Shown here: in pieces, positions 1 to 10,928 of the stretch
Layout: each line of letters begins with the position of its first letter
How positions within the stretch are numbered: the stretch's first letter is position 1
DNA from: Polytolypa hystricis UAMH7299
Lineage: Eukaryota; Ascomycota; Eurotiomycetes; Onygenales
Assembly (NCBI GenBank): GCA_002573605.1
Contig: PDNA01000016.1
Span: 62,001-126,000, forward strand
Length of the DNA stretch: 64,000 nucleotides
Direction of reading: 5' to 3'
Notes under the pieces: generated by a model
The model's input: the letters and a program-made list of their open reading frames with translations, nothing else
Told to the model about the DNA's origin: nothing
Databases searched by the model: none
Position numbers and translations under genes: made by a program

Positions 1-2617
1 GATCGAGGCGAAGCAGAGGGTACAGCAAAAGATCTCCTCCCACAGATAATTCCGGCCTCTTCGGTTAACAGGTGTTATATCGATCGATGAAAGATCAATC
101 GTCTTAGGCTCTAGGTAAAAAAGCGGAGAAATTGGGTTTGATGCTGAGTTGTCATTAGGTTGAAATTAGCTTAAGGTTCGGAAAATTTGGAGGACTCCGC
201 CATCAGTATAGTGGAAAACCTTTGGACCCCAATCAATCTAATTTAATTTCAGGCTTCACTAAGTCATGGCTAGACAGGATTCCGGCAAGACATTAATGAA
301 CATTATTCAAGAAATGACGGGAAGATCCATGCATTTCTTCGTTGTGTCAGACTAGTATTGCAGCGGACGCACTAAGTGGAGTAAAGAGAAACACATACCA
401 GTGGAGAATATCCGCAGCAAAGGCAAGATATTCCGAATAACAGGAAAAGATTCTAGGTCTAGGAATCTGGGCTGGAGTTCTCTGCTTCTTTTAAGAGATC
501 TATGATAGTCACAACTTAGTAGCCCTTACTCTTCAGCTCTAGCGAAATGCAGCTCAGCATCGGGATGGGCCATGGTCGCTGATTGTGGCAGATAATGATT
601 CCTCCAAAGCGTACTATACTCGGAATATACCATTTATTCAAGCGCCAAGAGGGTATTTGAGGATCGTGGGGGCAGATATTGCCAGGAACCAAATAACGCC
701 CCCGAAATCGCCTGCTCATTCGCTTAAGGCTAAATGGTTAGCAAAGACTGCCCTCTCGCGCTATCCACGCCCATTGGAAAATGGAAGAGGGCCTATCACC
801 ATACTCAACACTGCAATTGCTGCCATGCGCATCCTCATGGAGGCATTTATTTCCATCCAAACTGTAGCTCACCGTGCATCGGTGGACAAGGCGCCAGCCA
901 AGGTGACCATCTAGGAATGCAGCTTCCATGCAGTCATTCAAGCCGGCCCTCTCTCATCTTGGCGAACCTTGCTATTGTTTGTTGAGTTCTGCTTATCTGC
1001 ATCTCTTTGAGATTTCAAAGGGCGGGTTTCAACGCGTTCGCTTCTAATTTCAACTCAACTCAAGATCTCCATAACTTCTTCGTGCTGGCTCGAAATGTCG
1101 GCGCCGTCGGAAACGTTCGTATAGTGGCGGACTATTTCCAATCAAGGCGGACGTTCTGGGCTTATTCGTAGAGTAAAATTTCAGAGATGTCCTAGGACAA
1201 TTGTTCGATATATCCGAGCAGCTTTTAAAAATACAAAAGCAGAACGAAGCGAAGACCTTTAAACCCAAATAGGGAGAGCAGAGGCACAAATAAAGAAGTT
1301 TGAGAAGAAAAAGAATAAAAAAATATACAAAGAAAGGTGCACTTAGGTATAACAGGGCAGACTCTTTGGAGAACATGTCTTCATATTAGTAGTTAATGAA
1401 GACTGAATTACGCTGTACTCTTCTCTGTAATGATTATGTTGGAAATCTGATTCTCTAATATGCAAATAAAGCAGAATCATGAGTACTGAGAAAGATATGG
1501 TAGGCAACAGGAAAGTTAAGAGCTTCACAGTCAGATTGGCTGTACAAAAGCACTCACTGAGGATCTGAGGTTTATATTCTTGGTATTAATCCCATGTAGA
1601 TAGTCTACCTGTCTCCTGTAGGCATTGGTCCCCTGTTTCTATGTAGTGCAATGACATTTGTTGCCACAATCACTGAAGAGTGCTGATTGAATGAGTGTGA
1701 ACATCCAGGGTAAATGCCTGGCTGATGATACTTGTTCTGTTGCTGCCCCTGGTTTGATATGTATGGAAGGGGATCTCCATGCAGGACGATTCGCGTCTGG
1801 CGGATTATTGTGGGTCCAGGGTCCCGCTACCCGATAAGCATCCGTCGCAGAGTCTATATTTACGGGTGGTCTCAGCTGCCGAGGGTGATTATCAATAGAT
1901 TATTATGGAAGTTTGGAGCAGGGTACTACTCAGGGTCTTTATCATATTCAATCCAACTAGCTCAGTATTCAAGCTTCTTATAATCCTTGTGAACTGTTAA
2001 AATCCTGCCCATCTTATACTCTAGCTCTTCAGCAACTCCAATAGGTGGTTCCAGATCGGGCTTTTGCCTAGGCAATGGATTATCAGTTGCAAGGTGTAAC
2101 TTATCTAGATAATATAGAATAAATCTTCACAGACTCTGAAAGCACAACAAATGGCAAGGTGTTGATATCAGTTCTAGCTGATATCATTGATATTACCATC
2201 CCAGGTTACACAGACAGAGAATGGAGATGATTTGAACATTGTCATCTCAGACCCCTCGAGCCCAATCGGCATGCTAATGATATCATCCCTCGCAGGAGAG
2301 TCATCTTATTCCACTTAGGCTCGCGGCACAAAGTGAAACATATGTTCATCAGATGCATGACTCGGAGTCAATAGACTCGGTTGACCCCTAGGCCTTGGAT
2401 ATCAGGTTTCTGCTCCTGATAGGCACTAATTCTAAGGACTGAATAGCGCTACTTTGATAGGGCTTAGCGGCCAAGGCTAAGGGGCAGCATCCCTGCTTCT
2501 AGCAGCAGGGAAGGCTGAAAAAAGAAACTCGAACTGACCGTCAACAAGCAATTTCTTCTTTCTTCTTCCTTTTACGCGCCAAAGCAAACCTTATCTTTTC
2601 CATCTCCTGATTCGGAT
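1..2617. other. Gene-free left end
   Basis: I see no supportable gene here. Open frames are short and show no recognisable domain or plausible splice pattern. The stretch is fairly AT-rich. One small inverted repeat is visible (GATATCAG at 2164-2171 facing CTGATATC at 2178-2185). The last 100 bases, with pyrimidine-rich TTCTTCTTTCTTCTTCC around 2550-2570, probably belong to the promoter and leader of the RCC1 gene. Confidence 0.6.
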
Positions 2618-4234
2618 ATGGCTCGAAAGTCATCTGGCAGCGGCCTACCCGCGAAAGGCCCCGCGACGCGAAAAAGAACCACAGCTGCATCAACTCGAGC
2701 CTCTACCACAACAAATAAAGCTAGCAAGACAGCCGCCGACACCACCTCAAAGAAAAGGAAACCTCGCGATTATGAAGCCGGCAGCGAAAGCGAGCATGAA
2801 CAACAGAGGCCAGCAGGGGATAAACGACAGAAACCAAGCGATGGCGTTCCCGTTAAACTAAAACCGTCGCGACAGGAAACCAAAAAGGCGAAAATAACCA
2901 TCCAGAACGATGCCCCGACGCGTCTTCTTGACGTTTATGTATTCGGTGCGAATTCCTGCGGAGAACTGGGCATGGGCGCAGAATATGATGAATGGGAGTG
3001 TTCTCGCCCGACGCTCAATCCCTTGCTTTCGGGCGCAGCTGTTGGGGTTGTTCAGATCGCGACTGGGGGCATGCATTGTGCCGCGCTCACACATGATAAC
3101 GAGATCCTCACATGGGGCGTGAACGATAATGGCGCTCTAGGAAGGGATACGACGTCGGAGGATAAACAGTCGGAGGACCTCAATCGCAAGGAATGTACAC
3201 CGACTGCAATTGACACTTCTGGTATTGCGGCTGGGACGCGTTTCACCCAAGTCGCTGCGGCGGATAGCGCGACTTTTGCCCTTACAGAAGATGGGTTGGT
3301 TTATGGCTGGGGAACTTTCAAGGTAGGCGGCCCTTAACTACGAACTTGATGTAACTTATCACGCCAGGCTAATTATACGTGTTAGGAGGGCAATGGTGGC
3401 AAATCGTTCTCTCCCACCGTCAAAGTCCAAAGCACGGCGACACTCATCCCTGGACTGGAAAAAGTGACGAAACTCGTAACTGGAACAAATCATGTTCTTG
3501 CACTTACCTCTAACGGTACCATATTTGGCTGGGGAGTCGGGGAGTATAGCCAACTAGGACGGGAAATTATTGAGCAACATAAAGAAAAGGCCCTACTCCC
3601 CAAAGTCGTCACACGTCGCAAGGGCTTCGTTGATATTGCCTGCGGATCTGAACACTGCTATGCTGTTCATAAAGACGGCAAGGTCTATGGTTGGGGTCTA
3701 AACAATTACGGGCAGACTGGTATTTCATCCGGCGCTGGGGAGACTAAGGCAATCGTACCCCGACCTAGGGAGATCGTTGGTCTCCAGAGCTGCGGGAATA
3801 TAGCCTGCATTGACGGTGGCGGCTTTCATGGCCTCGCTGTAACAGACCAAGGAGAGTGTCTTGTCTGGGGCCGCATCGACAACTTCGCCACGGGTCTGGA
3901 TGTCTCCACCCTGCCGGAATCAGACATCCTACGCGATGACCGCGATAAACCGAGAATCCTCAAAACTCCTACTCCCGTCCCAGATGTTGAAGCTGTCTTT
4001 GCCGCGGCTGGAAGCGAGCATAATATTGCCATTACTCGAGATGGGAAGGCGTATAGTTGGGGATTCAACGATTCGTATAGGACCGGCATTCCTAGCGATG
4101 ACGATATTCAAGTTGCGAGATTGATCAAGAGCGCGTCTGTGAGGGATCTGAGATTGGTTTGGGCAGGAGCTAGTGGGAGATATGGTATGGTGGCCACGGA
4201 GTATTCATCAGCCCTGCCGAATGGGATTTCATAG
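2618..4234 (+). CDS. RCC1-family Ran guanine nucleotide exchange factor
   Basis: Two exons, 2618-3322 and 3386-4234, give a product of about 517 residues. The intron 3323-3385 has a GTAGGC donor and a GTTAG acceptor and keeps frame. Residues 1 to about 95 are basic, Lys/Ser/Thr-rich and low in complexity, as expected of a nuclear localisation and chromatin-binding tail. From about residue 105 the chain is a series of RCC1 blades, each with a core such as FGANSCGELGMG, TWGVNDNGALG, GWGVGEYSQLG, GWGLNNYGQTG and SWGFNDSYRTG, consistent with a seven-bladed propeller. Members of this family (yeast Srm1, fission yeast Pim1) load Ran with GTP on chromatin and so drive nuclear transport and spindle assembly. 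The ATG is the first in frame and lies just after a pyrimidine-rich leader. Another RCC1-repeat protein is the main alternative, but length and basic tail favour the Ran factor. Confidence 0.88.
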
Positions 4235-5373
4235 GGTCTCGCTCGATGAGGTCAATGTCGTAAAGACTTTTGGCATATTTTCGGTATTCATGCAATTTTG
4301 TGGAGCTTCTAACGTTCCACGGTTTCTTTCATATATATATATTTTGGTTTGTGTGTGATTATGTGCAATCAGTGACCGGATGTATTCCTTTTTTTGGGTG
4401 AAAATCACTAAATTATGCCCATGCAGGCACTCACTACTGAAGTAGTCATACTTGAACACCCCCCAGACAGCAGTGGAGTAAACAAACCCACCCAACATAA
4501 AAGCATTTCAACTATGCAGAGTTGTACCACCTTCACAAAATTTCTTGCATATATGATATTGGTATCTGATGGTAGCAAGGGTGAGTAGAGCAATGTCTTG
4601 GCGGACAACCGTACAAGATGGCTCCACTTTGCCTTGGAACTTTCACGACCGTGAGGGGGTTTGTCTGAATATGTTTTTTGTAGATCGCCTTGGTTGGCAA
4701 ACGCGAGCTCGATCGACTCAGTCGTCCAAATGCTTTGAACCCGTGTATAATACCCTCATGTATACGACTAGCCTTCTCGCCCCCGTAGTTCATCCCGGGT
4801 TAATAAGGTTAGAGTAACCAAGCTAGTTCGGGGTTTGTATTATTCAGGGTGGATTTCCTGTTTTTTGAGAACACGATTCCCCCGCAATTCGCAAAATATC
4901 TGCATATGATCCCATGCCTGCTAGCGGCGTTCTTTGAAGATTACATTTCGGACGCGGGCTTAGGGTGACATGATCTGTGTGGATGCTGCTTGCTCTAAGG
5001 AGTCGCCTCCAAAAACGTCGGGGTCCAAAATAGGATTAGGTGATGATCCCCACACCACACAAAAATGACTCCTTTGACGGTTATTAATAGAGGGAATATT
5101 GTGAAACAACTGACACACAATCAGCATTAAAGCTAAGAAGATTTTCAAAGAGAAAGCTCGTGTTGGTGCGTCATTCGGTGCAGAAAAGAAATGTGAGCTT
5201 GTGGTGCCAGCGATCAGGAACCATATAGATATACTCCCCGTTCCAGGCAAACGACCTTGGGCTTAGAAAGTCATAACCATTTATCCTTGGGAAAGAAATT
5301 AACAACATTGATATTGGCAGAGACAGATCTATACTCCTCGTAACTCCAAAAACTACGATTTATCCCCAAACAA
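4235..5373. other. Intergenic spacer between RCC1 gene and ABC-F gene
   Basis: No supportable gene. It must hold the RCC1 3' end (an AT-rich stretch with TATATATATATTTT near 4330-4345) and the promoter of the ABC-F gene. Short open frames in it have no recognisable content. Confidence 0.55.
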
Positions 5374-8037
5374 ATGGCATCGAGAAGAACGCAGAGTCCG
5401 TCTATCATTGCGACATGCAAGCAAACGCGCTTCCACCTACGTGAGGATAGGGGTTCTGGAGACGTATGTGCCACTGAAAATCATCCGCGGCGCTGGCTTA
5501 ACCCCTGTAATAACTTAGTATCTGACAATTGTTAAAAGGTTGATATCCAAGGTTTGAATATCACAGTTTCATCTCGCCTTGCGTCTGAGCCCGGAACATT
5601 GGAATCTGGGACAGCAGTGAAGACGAAAGCCCGAGGAAAGTCGAGAGCTAAGGGCGAGGGAGTCGAGATCCTCTCAAGTGCCGATTTGCGGTTGAAGGCT
5701 GGTGTGCATTATGGTCTCGTGGGACGCAATGGAACGGGCAAATCGAGTATGAATCTACTTGGTTTATATGTAATGATTGGCGCCTGATTGCTGAACTAAC
5801 TTGGAAATATGATCTGAATAGCGATTTTAAGGGCGATGGCGGAGAAGCTTATCCCTGGGTTACCTGATAGCCTGCAAATATCGTTTCTGCAGCAGACGGA
5901 ATGGGCAGACAATAAGTTGGCAGGCGCCGCAGGTTTGTCGAGAATCGATGGCAAGTCGCCATCTGTGGGTTCTGGAAAGACTGTGTTGCAACATGTTATG
6001 AGTAGTGATGAGTCGAGGAATGAGGTGGAAGGAAAGATCAAAGGTATGTCGGGAGAGAGTTCTTTTTGTCGGGAATCATGTTGACCCAGGGCGGCAACAA
6101 AGTTCTGTCCCACGCCCTCGAAGAGACGGACGACCAGTGGGCGACCGTTCAGGCAATCCGAAAGCTTCGACACGACGAATTGAAACGCCAACTCTTTCTA
6201 GCACAGAAGAATGCAAGCCTGAGAAGCGGTAGCCGAGGGATGGAAGCACGAAAGGCGCTGAAAGCAGCGGAAGCAAAGGTCGCGGAATCTGAAGCTGAGT
6301 ACGTTGTGCGCGACTTCTGGAGCGTGCGTGCGGGTCTAACTTCAGGTCTAGGCTCGACCAGAAGAAAGAGGAATGCGAACATGATGTGCTCCAGAAAGAA
6401 ACCCAGGCTGCGGTAGATCTCCTCAATGACCTCCAAGCTCAATTCGATGCGGTATTTCCAACTGCCCATATTTCCTGGCGTATCGAAGGAGGGACTAATG
6501 CAGTAATAGATGCGGATCGTGGATATCGAAAAGGAAGCTCGTAAGGTTCTTCTGGGCCTTGGGTTCAAAGAAGCCTCTCTCGAGCAACCCTTCAACTCAC
6601 TCTCAGGAGGCTGGCGTATGCGCTGTGCAATGGCTGGTGTTCTCATACAGCACGCCGACATTATGATTCTGGACGAGCCCACGAACTTCCTGGACCTTCT
6701 GGGCGTAATCTGGTTGGAAAATTACCTCACCAAGAGTGAGAGAATCTCCAACAAGATCGTAATCCTGGTGTCGCACGATCGAGACTTTCTGAACACCGTG
6801 TGCCAGGAAATCGTGATTTTGAGGGATCAAAAACTTACATACTTCAAGGGGAATCTTTCGGAATATGAAGAGGATGTGGAAGCACAGAAACTTTACTGGG
6901 GTCGAATGAAAGAAGCACAAGATAAGCAGATTGCCCACATGGAGACAACTATAAGAGAAAATATGAAACTGGGCAAGAAGACAGGAGATGATAACAAACT
7001 TCGCATGGCAAAGTCACGGCAGAAGAAAGTGGATGATAGGATGGGTGTTCAAGTGAGTGCGACTGGTGGTCGATTTAAACTGAACCGCGATCTACCAGGC
7101 TATCATGAATCACGGAGAGCCGAAATAGAAGTGCCAGTCGATGAGAAAGGGGTTTCCATCGCCATTCCTGATGCTCCAGACCTGCGATTTCCGGGCCCAC
7201 TGATATCCATGGAATCGATACTGTTCAAATACAAGGGGAGAGATGCACTGGTTTTGAATGGTATCGATCTAGTTATACACATGGGCGACAGAGTGGGTAT
7301 AATGGGACTGAATGGCTGTGGAAAGACCACACTCCTGAGGAGCCTTGTAGGGTCAACGGGGGTCTCTAAGGGAACTGTCTCTCGCCATCCTAGGCTTAAG
7401 TTAGGATACTACTCTCAACATGCCGCCGAAGAGCTTAAAGAATCTGTTCAGTCAGATCCAGGGACTACAGCCCTGTCATTGATACTCAGGGAGGCGGAAG
7501 GCGAGCTTCTAGAAGGAGGAGCACGCAGCCTGCTCAGTTCATTAGGGCTGGTCGGTCGAACAGCCTCAGATGTTCCTGTGGCACAGCTATCAGGTGGCCA
7601 ACTGGTATGTGCTCTGTTGGGAAGCAACTCTCCGGCGAAAGGGACCGTTGACTGACGATTTCGTGATTCCACAGGTTCGACTTGCTCTTGCAAGGATCTT
7701 GAGAGGGATGCCTCATCTGTTGATTCTAGACGAAATCACCACACATCTTGATTTCCATACCGTAGTAGCCTTGGCCGAGGCACTTTCGTCTTACAACGGC
7801 GCATTGCTCCTAGTTTCGCACGATCGATATCTCATTCGAACCGTCGTTGAAGGCAAGCGGGAGACGTCAAATGAGGACGGAGATGGCCAGCTCGATGTAA
7901 ATTCTGAAGAAGAGCAGTCTAGGCGGCGACACGTTTATGTGCTGAAGGGTGGTAAGCTAAGCCTCCAAGAAAACGGTGTGGAACAATTTGAGAAAAGCCT
8001 TGGGAAGCGCGTTAGGAAATTACTGGAGGTTGGGTAG
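5374..8037 (+). CDS. ABC-F family ATPase (two ABC cassettes, no membrane segment)
   Basis: Seven exons: 5374-5463, 5539-5746, 5822-6043, 6103-6298, 6346-6451, 6510-7604 and 7675-8037, giving 759 residues in one frame. Cassette 1 has Walker A GRNGTGKST, split by the second intron, a signature SGGWRMR and Walker B MILDEPTNFLD. Cassette 2 has Walker A GLNGCGKTT, the signature LSGGQLVRLALAR (split by the last intron) and Walker B LLILDEITTHLD. A charged helical linker lies between the cassettes. The lack of membrane helices and the tandem cassettes with EITTHLD place it in ABC-F, whose members act on ribosomes in translation, biogenesis or stress signalling. It is not clearly Gcn20, Arb1 or EF-3. 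The start ATG at 5374 and exon 1 are inferred from a phase-0 GTATGT donor at 5464. The third intron (6044-6102) uses an AAAG acceptor 14 bases past a CAG that would shift frame. Confidence 0.85.
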
Positions 8038-8962
8038 CTGGATGGATGTATTAGTGGCTAGGGTAGGAGGTTGATTGGAGTTCTGGGACGCGTTGGAAGA
8101 TAGCCTAGGAATGTGTGAAGACTTATGCTCAGTTTATCCTCTTTGATTACAAAGTAGCTATTTTGCATGATATTTCTGACCTTATCGTTCCCTAATCTCC
8201 CCTGAATGCCATGTGATGAAGAGGCGGAGAGTTCACCTAGCACTGCCTCTATATCACGTGACAACACCTGTAGCGCAACGTCCTCTATTCCAAGGCTTTA
8301 TTCCACCAGCTGCGGCGAATCACTCTAGGTGACAACATAGCCATTGAGGCTTACACAATGTGGCTTCAGGGATTGTCGTTATTGCGGACATATTGCCTCG
8401 TCCATAGGAGACCTCCATTGCGTGTTCATCTAGGTTGACAACCTCTTTCCCTCGAGAAACGGCAGAGCTTGTGCACCGTTGCTGCTGTTCGCAGCTCCTC
8501 ATCTTTCAAAATCAGATACGACATGCAGGCTGGATCAAATTAGACGCGAAAGAGTTGCTGCGTGGCGGGACGGTGGGCTTTACAATGGGCTCTTGATATT
8601 AACCTCAGGCGCATTTACTGATTGAATGTTTTGCCTTCCGCAGTTGATTGGTGAACCTCGCCCAGCGAGCGTCGACTTCTGCCTGTGCAGCGTAGGGCTA
8701 TGGAGGGCGAATCTACGCTCTTGATGGTTATGGAATGGAATAAACTGGATGTCTTATTGCCCCTTGCGAACTATTACCTAACTATATGCGAGATGGCTAG
8801 ACAAAGGCAGTCAATTGTTGCCAGCTAACAAAGCTAGGCTGCGTGCATAGTCAAACCACAGTGTCAACTAGACGCCAATGAAAGATTGGTATTGCGCGGA
8901 TGGGGAATCAACCGCTCTGACATCAATCCACATTTCGCCTATCAGGATAGCACGAGCTCCAC
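8038..8962. other. Intergenic spacer, no gene seen
   Basis: It lies between the convergent 3' ends of the ABC-F gene and the minus-strand pseudogene. I see no coding region. A palindromic TCACGTGA occurs at 8254-8261, but no promoter is expected beside it. Confidence 0.55.
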
Positions 8963-10415
8963 TCAATACGTGCAATGACCGCAGTAGCCACAGTCCTCCG
9001 CTGAGCACGCTGTATAGTCTTTGCTAGAGCTACTGTCATCGTCAAGTCGTTCGTTGTCAGATTGTTCTTCGTTGAAATCTTCTTCCCGCTCACCCAAATC
9101 GCTTGTTCTCTCTTCGGAACCCGACCCAACCGTAATCCACCTGTCCTGGAGCTCCGCAGGAAGCGCTTCAAACTTTTCCTTCGGCAGGCGCCGGACCTCC
9201 AAGTTCCCGTCAACGGAGTAACAAATTTCTAGCGCAGTCTGAGATGTTTTGGCGTATTCGGTAATCTCATTCATCAGCCATACAAATTTACGAAGCAATC
9301 CTTCGTTGTCACGCTCCCACTGCAGTATCGGCTCTTTCATATCTTGGATACGTATGTCGTTGAAAACTCCGTACTCATGATATGCGACCACGAGCGTTGG
9401 CACCTGGGAAGCCAGAGCCTGGGCGTGATGTCTGTCATGTCAATTTCTTTCCTGGTTCTCCGGGCCTTGGATTCGAAAGCCCAGCGTGTTTTGATGTCAA
9501 TCACATTGTCTTGTGGTACTAAACGACCTCCCGTTTCGATATGAAATCTTTCGCTAATCCTCCTTGGTGGAGGGCCTTCGAGGATGCTGGCAAGGTCGTC
9601 CACACTTTGATCTGGCTTCAATGGTTCCGTTCTAATATCCTTCTCGCGGATGTATCCATCTGATCCAAAACGAACAAGAAAGTTCAGTCCTCCAAATTTG
9701 TATGTCACGATTCGTTGATGGGACTCAGACTCGGCGACTGACTTTCCCCACGTGGTGTACACCTCGGGAAAAGTGTGACCATATCCACGAATGTCCGATA
9801 TCAGCTCTGTCGGCGAATTCTCCCTGCGAATTAGGAAGATTGTGTTTCCGACTCTGCTCACGATAAAGCGAAAACACTTGTCGGATCCGCGAATGAATTG
9901 CAAGAGGTTTTCCAGCGTCTTCGAACAAGCGAAGATATCAAGATTCTTCGTGTCAAACTCTGCACTCTGCTGCAATACTGCTTGCACGGCTGGCTCCATG
10001 GGGTAGATGGGATGCCTGGCGGCATTTAAGTCACGGAAATATTTGCCCTTGTCGGCCTTAAGCTGTCGATTGGTTGCTGGCGGGTTCCAAAGCGGTAGCT
10101 CTCCTAGGTAGCCAGGTTGTCAGTTAACGATGCCAGCTTGGAGAATTGCAAACAGCCATACCAGGAATCATGATCGAAGGACAGGTTTCGTTCAGCCAGT
10201 TATAGATGCAACATAGCTGCAGTCTTTGATTTGCGGTTCATGGGGAGATTGTAGGAGTTCCTCTCGCTGGATCTCAAACAGCAGGTCTCCATAAGGTGGC
10301 GGAGGACTGGATTGGACTGCCTGGGAAATTCCCACCGCCCTGCTGTCGCTGGGAGCCCTCCTCGGGTGCGAAGATGCGGAGGTACATATCGATTCAATGA
10401 GCCTCCTGAAGCCAT
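8963..10415 (-). pseudogene. Broken copy of a fungal protein family with Cys-rich tail, often mislabelled geranylgeranyl pyrophosphate synthetase
   Basis: Reading from ATG at 10415, coding content is in two exons, 10415-10162 and 10103-8963. The intact intron 10104-10161 has a GTATGG donor and a CTAG acceptor with TTAACTGAC before it. The frame changes three times, each as if one base were missing. The first is between RYVPPHLRTRGG and PPPYGDLLFEIQ (about 10290-10360). The second is at about 10205, just before YNWLNETCPS. The third is at about 9415, between DITPRLW and VPTLVVAYHEYGVF. Adding three bases gives 466 codons. The body matches my recollection of a widespread filamentous-fungal family with the motifs ENSPTELISDIRGYGHTFPE and FGGLNFLVRF and a C-terminal Cys cluster TACSAEDCGYCGHCTY. 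Nothing resembles a prenyl synthase (no DDxxD). Function is unknown. It lies head-to-head with the helicase pseudogene, 513 bases away. Sequencing error is possible but three hits in one gene make decay more likely. Confidence 0.7.
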
Positions 10416-10928
10416 CTTGACGCGTGTCAAAGGTGATGGCGGTGGATATGAGCAAGAACTTTGAGAAGTTCTGGATATAAATCTTGCTTTACAAAGATAT
10501 GTAAACTGTTTGCCTCAGCCTGCGAAATGCGGCACAGGCTGCAGGCAGATATCGCGCAAGTTGCCGTTTCCTGCCGGTGTCTGCCTTGGTGCCTGTTTGC
10601 TATTCCTTTCTCTTGTTTTCTTTATCTTGTCTTCATTCGATGACTAGAATAACCTAGAGGATATGAACTTTTGTATTCCATGTCCTTCTGCGTTCCATGT
10701 CCTGCGCTAGCAAGAAGCTAACCCCTATCAGTCTAATATAAGTTTGCTCTCTTTACTTACATTTTTCTTCTTTGTCTACATCTCTACGCACACTTCAACC
10801 ACATTTTGATATCAAATCATTTTCTAGTCTTTCGCTTTGGAGAATACACACCAACGTGTCCGTCCTCTTTCTATTCCGAGCTGATAGCGTTCTTATATGA
10901 CTATCCTCTATAGTCCGACAATTTCAGC
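10416..10928. promoter_or_regulatory. Shared divergent promoter region of the two broken genes
   Basis: These 513 bases separate the ATG of the minus-strand Cys-tail pseudogene from the ATG of the plus-strand helicase pseudogene. They must contain both promoters. The half nearer the helicase gene is pyrimidine-rich (CTCTCTTTACTTAC, TTTTCTTCTTTGTC around 10745-10780), typical of fungal core promoters. I see no clear TATA box or other specific site. Confidence 0.5.

Noticed and set aside
585..985. Overlapping open frames on both strands near the left end
   Set aside because: No conserved motifs, splice pattern or composition typical of coding sequence; they look like chance frames.
1732..1983. 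83-codon plus-strand frame
   Set aside because: No recognisable content, AT-rich context and no partner exon.
8963..10415. Prenyl (geranylgeranyl diphosphate) synthase
   Set aside because: Although relatives carry this name in databases, no DDxxD or other isoprenoid synthase motif is present.
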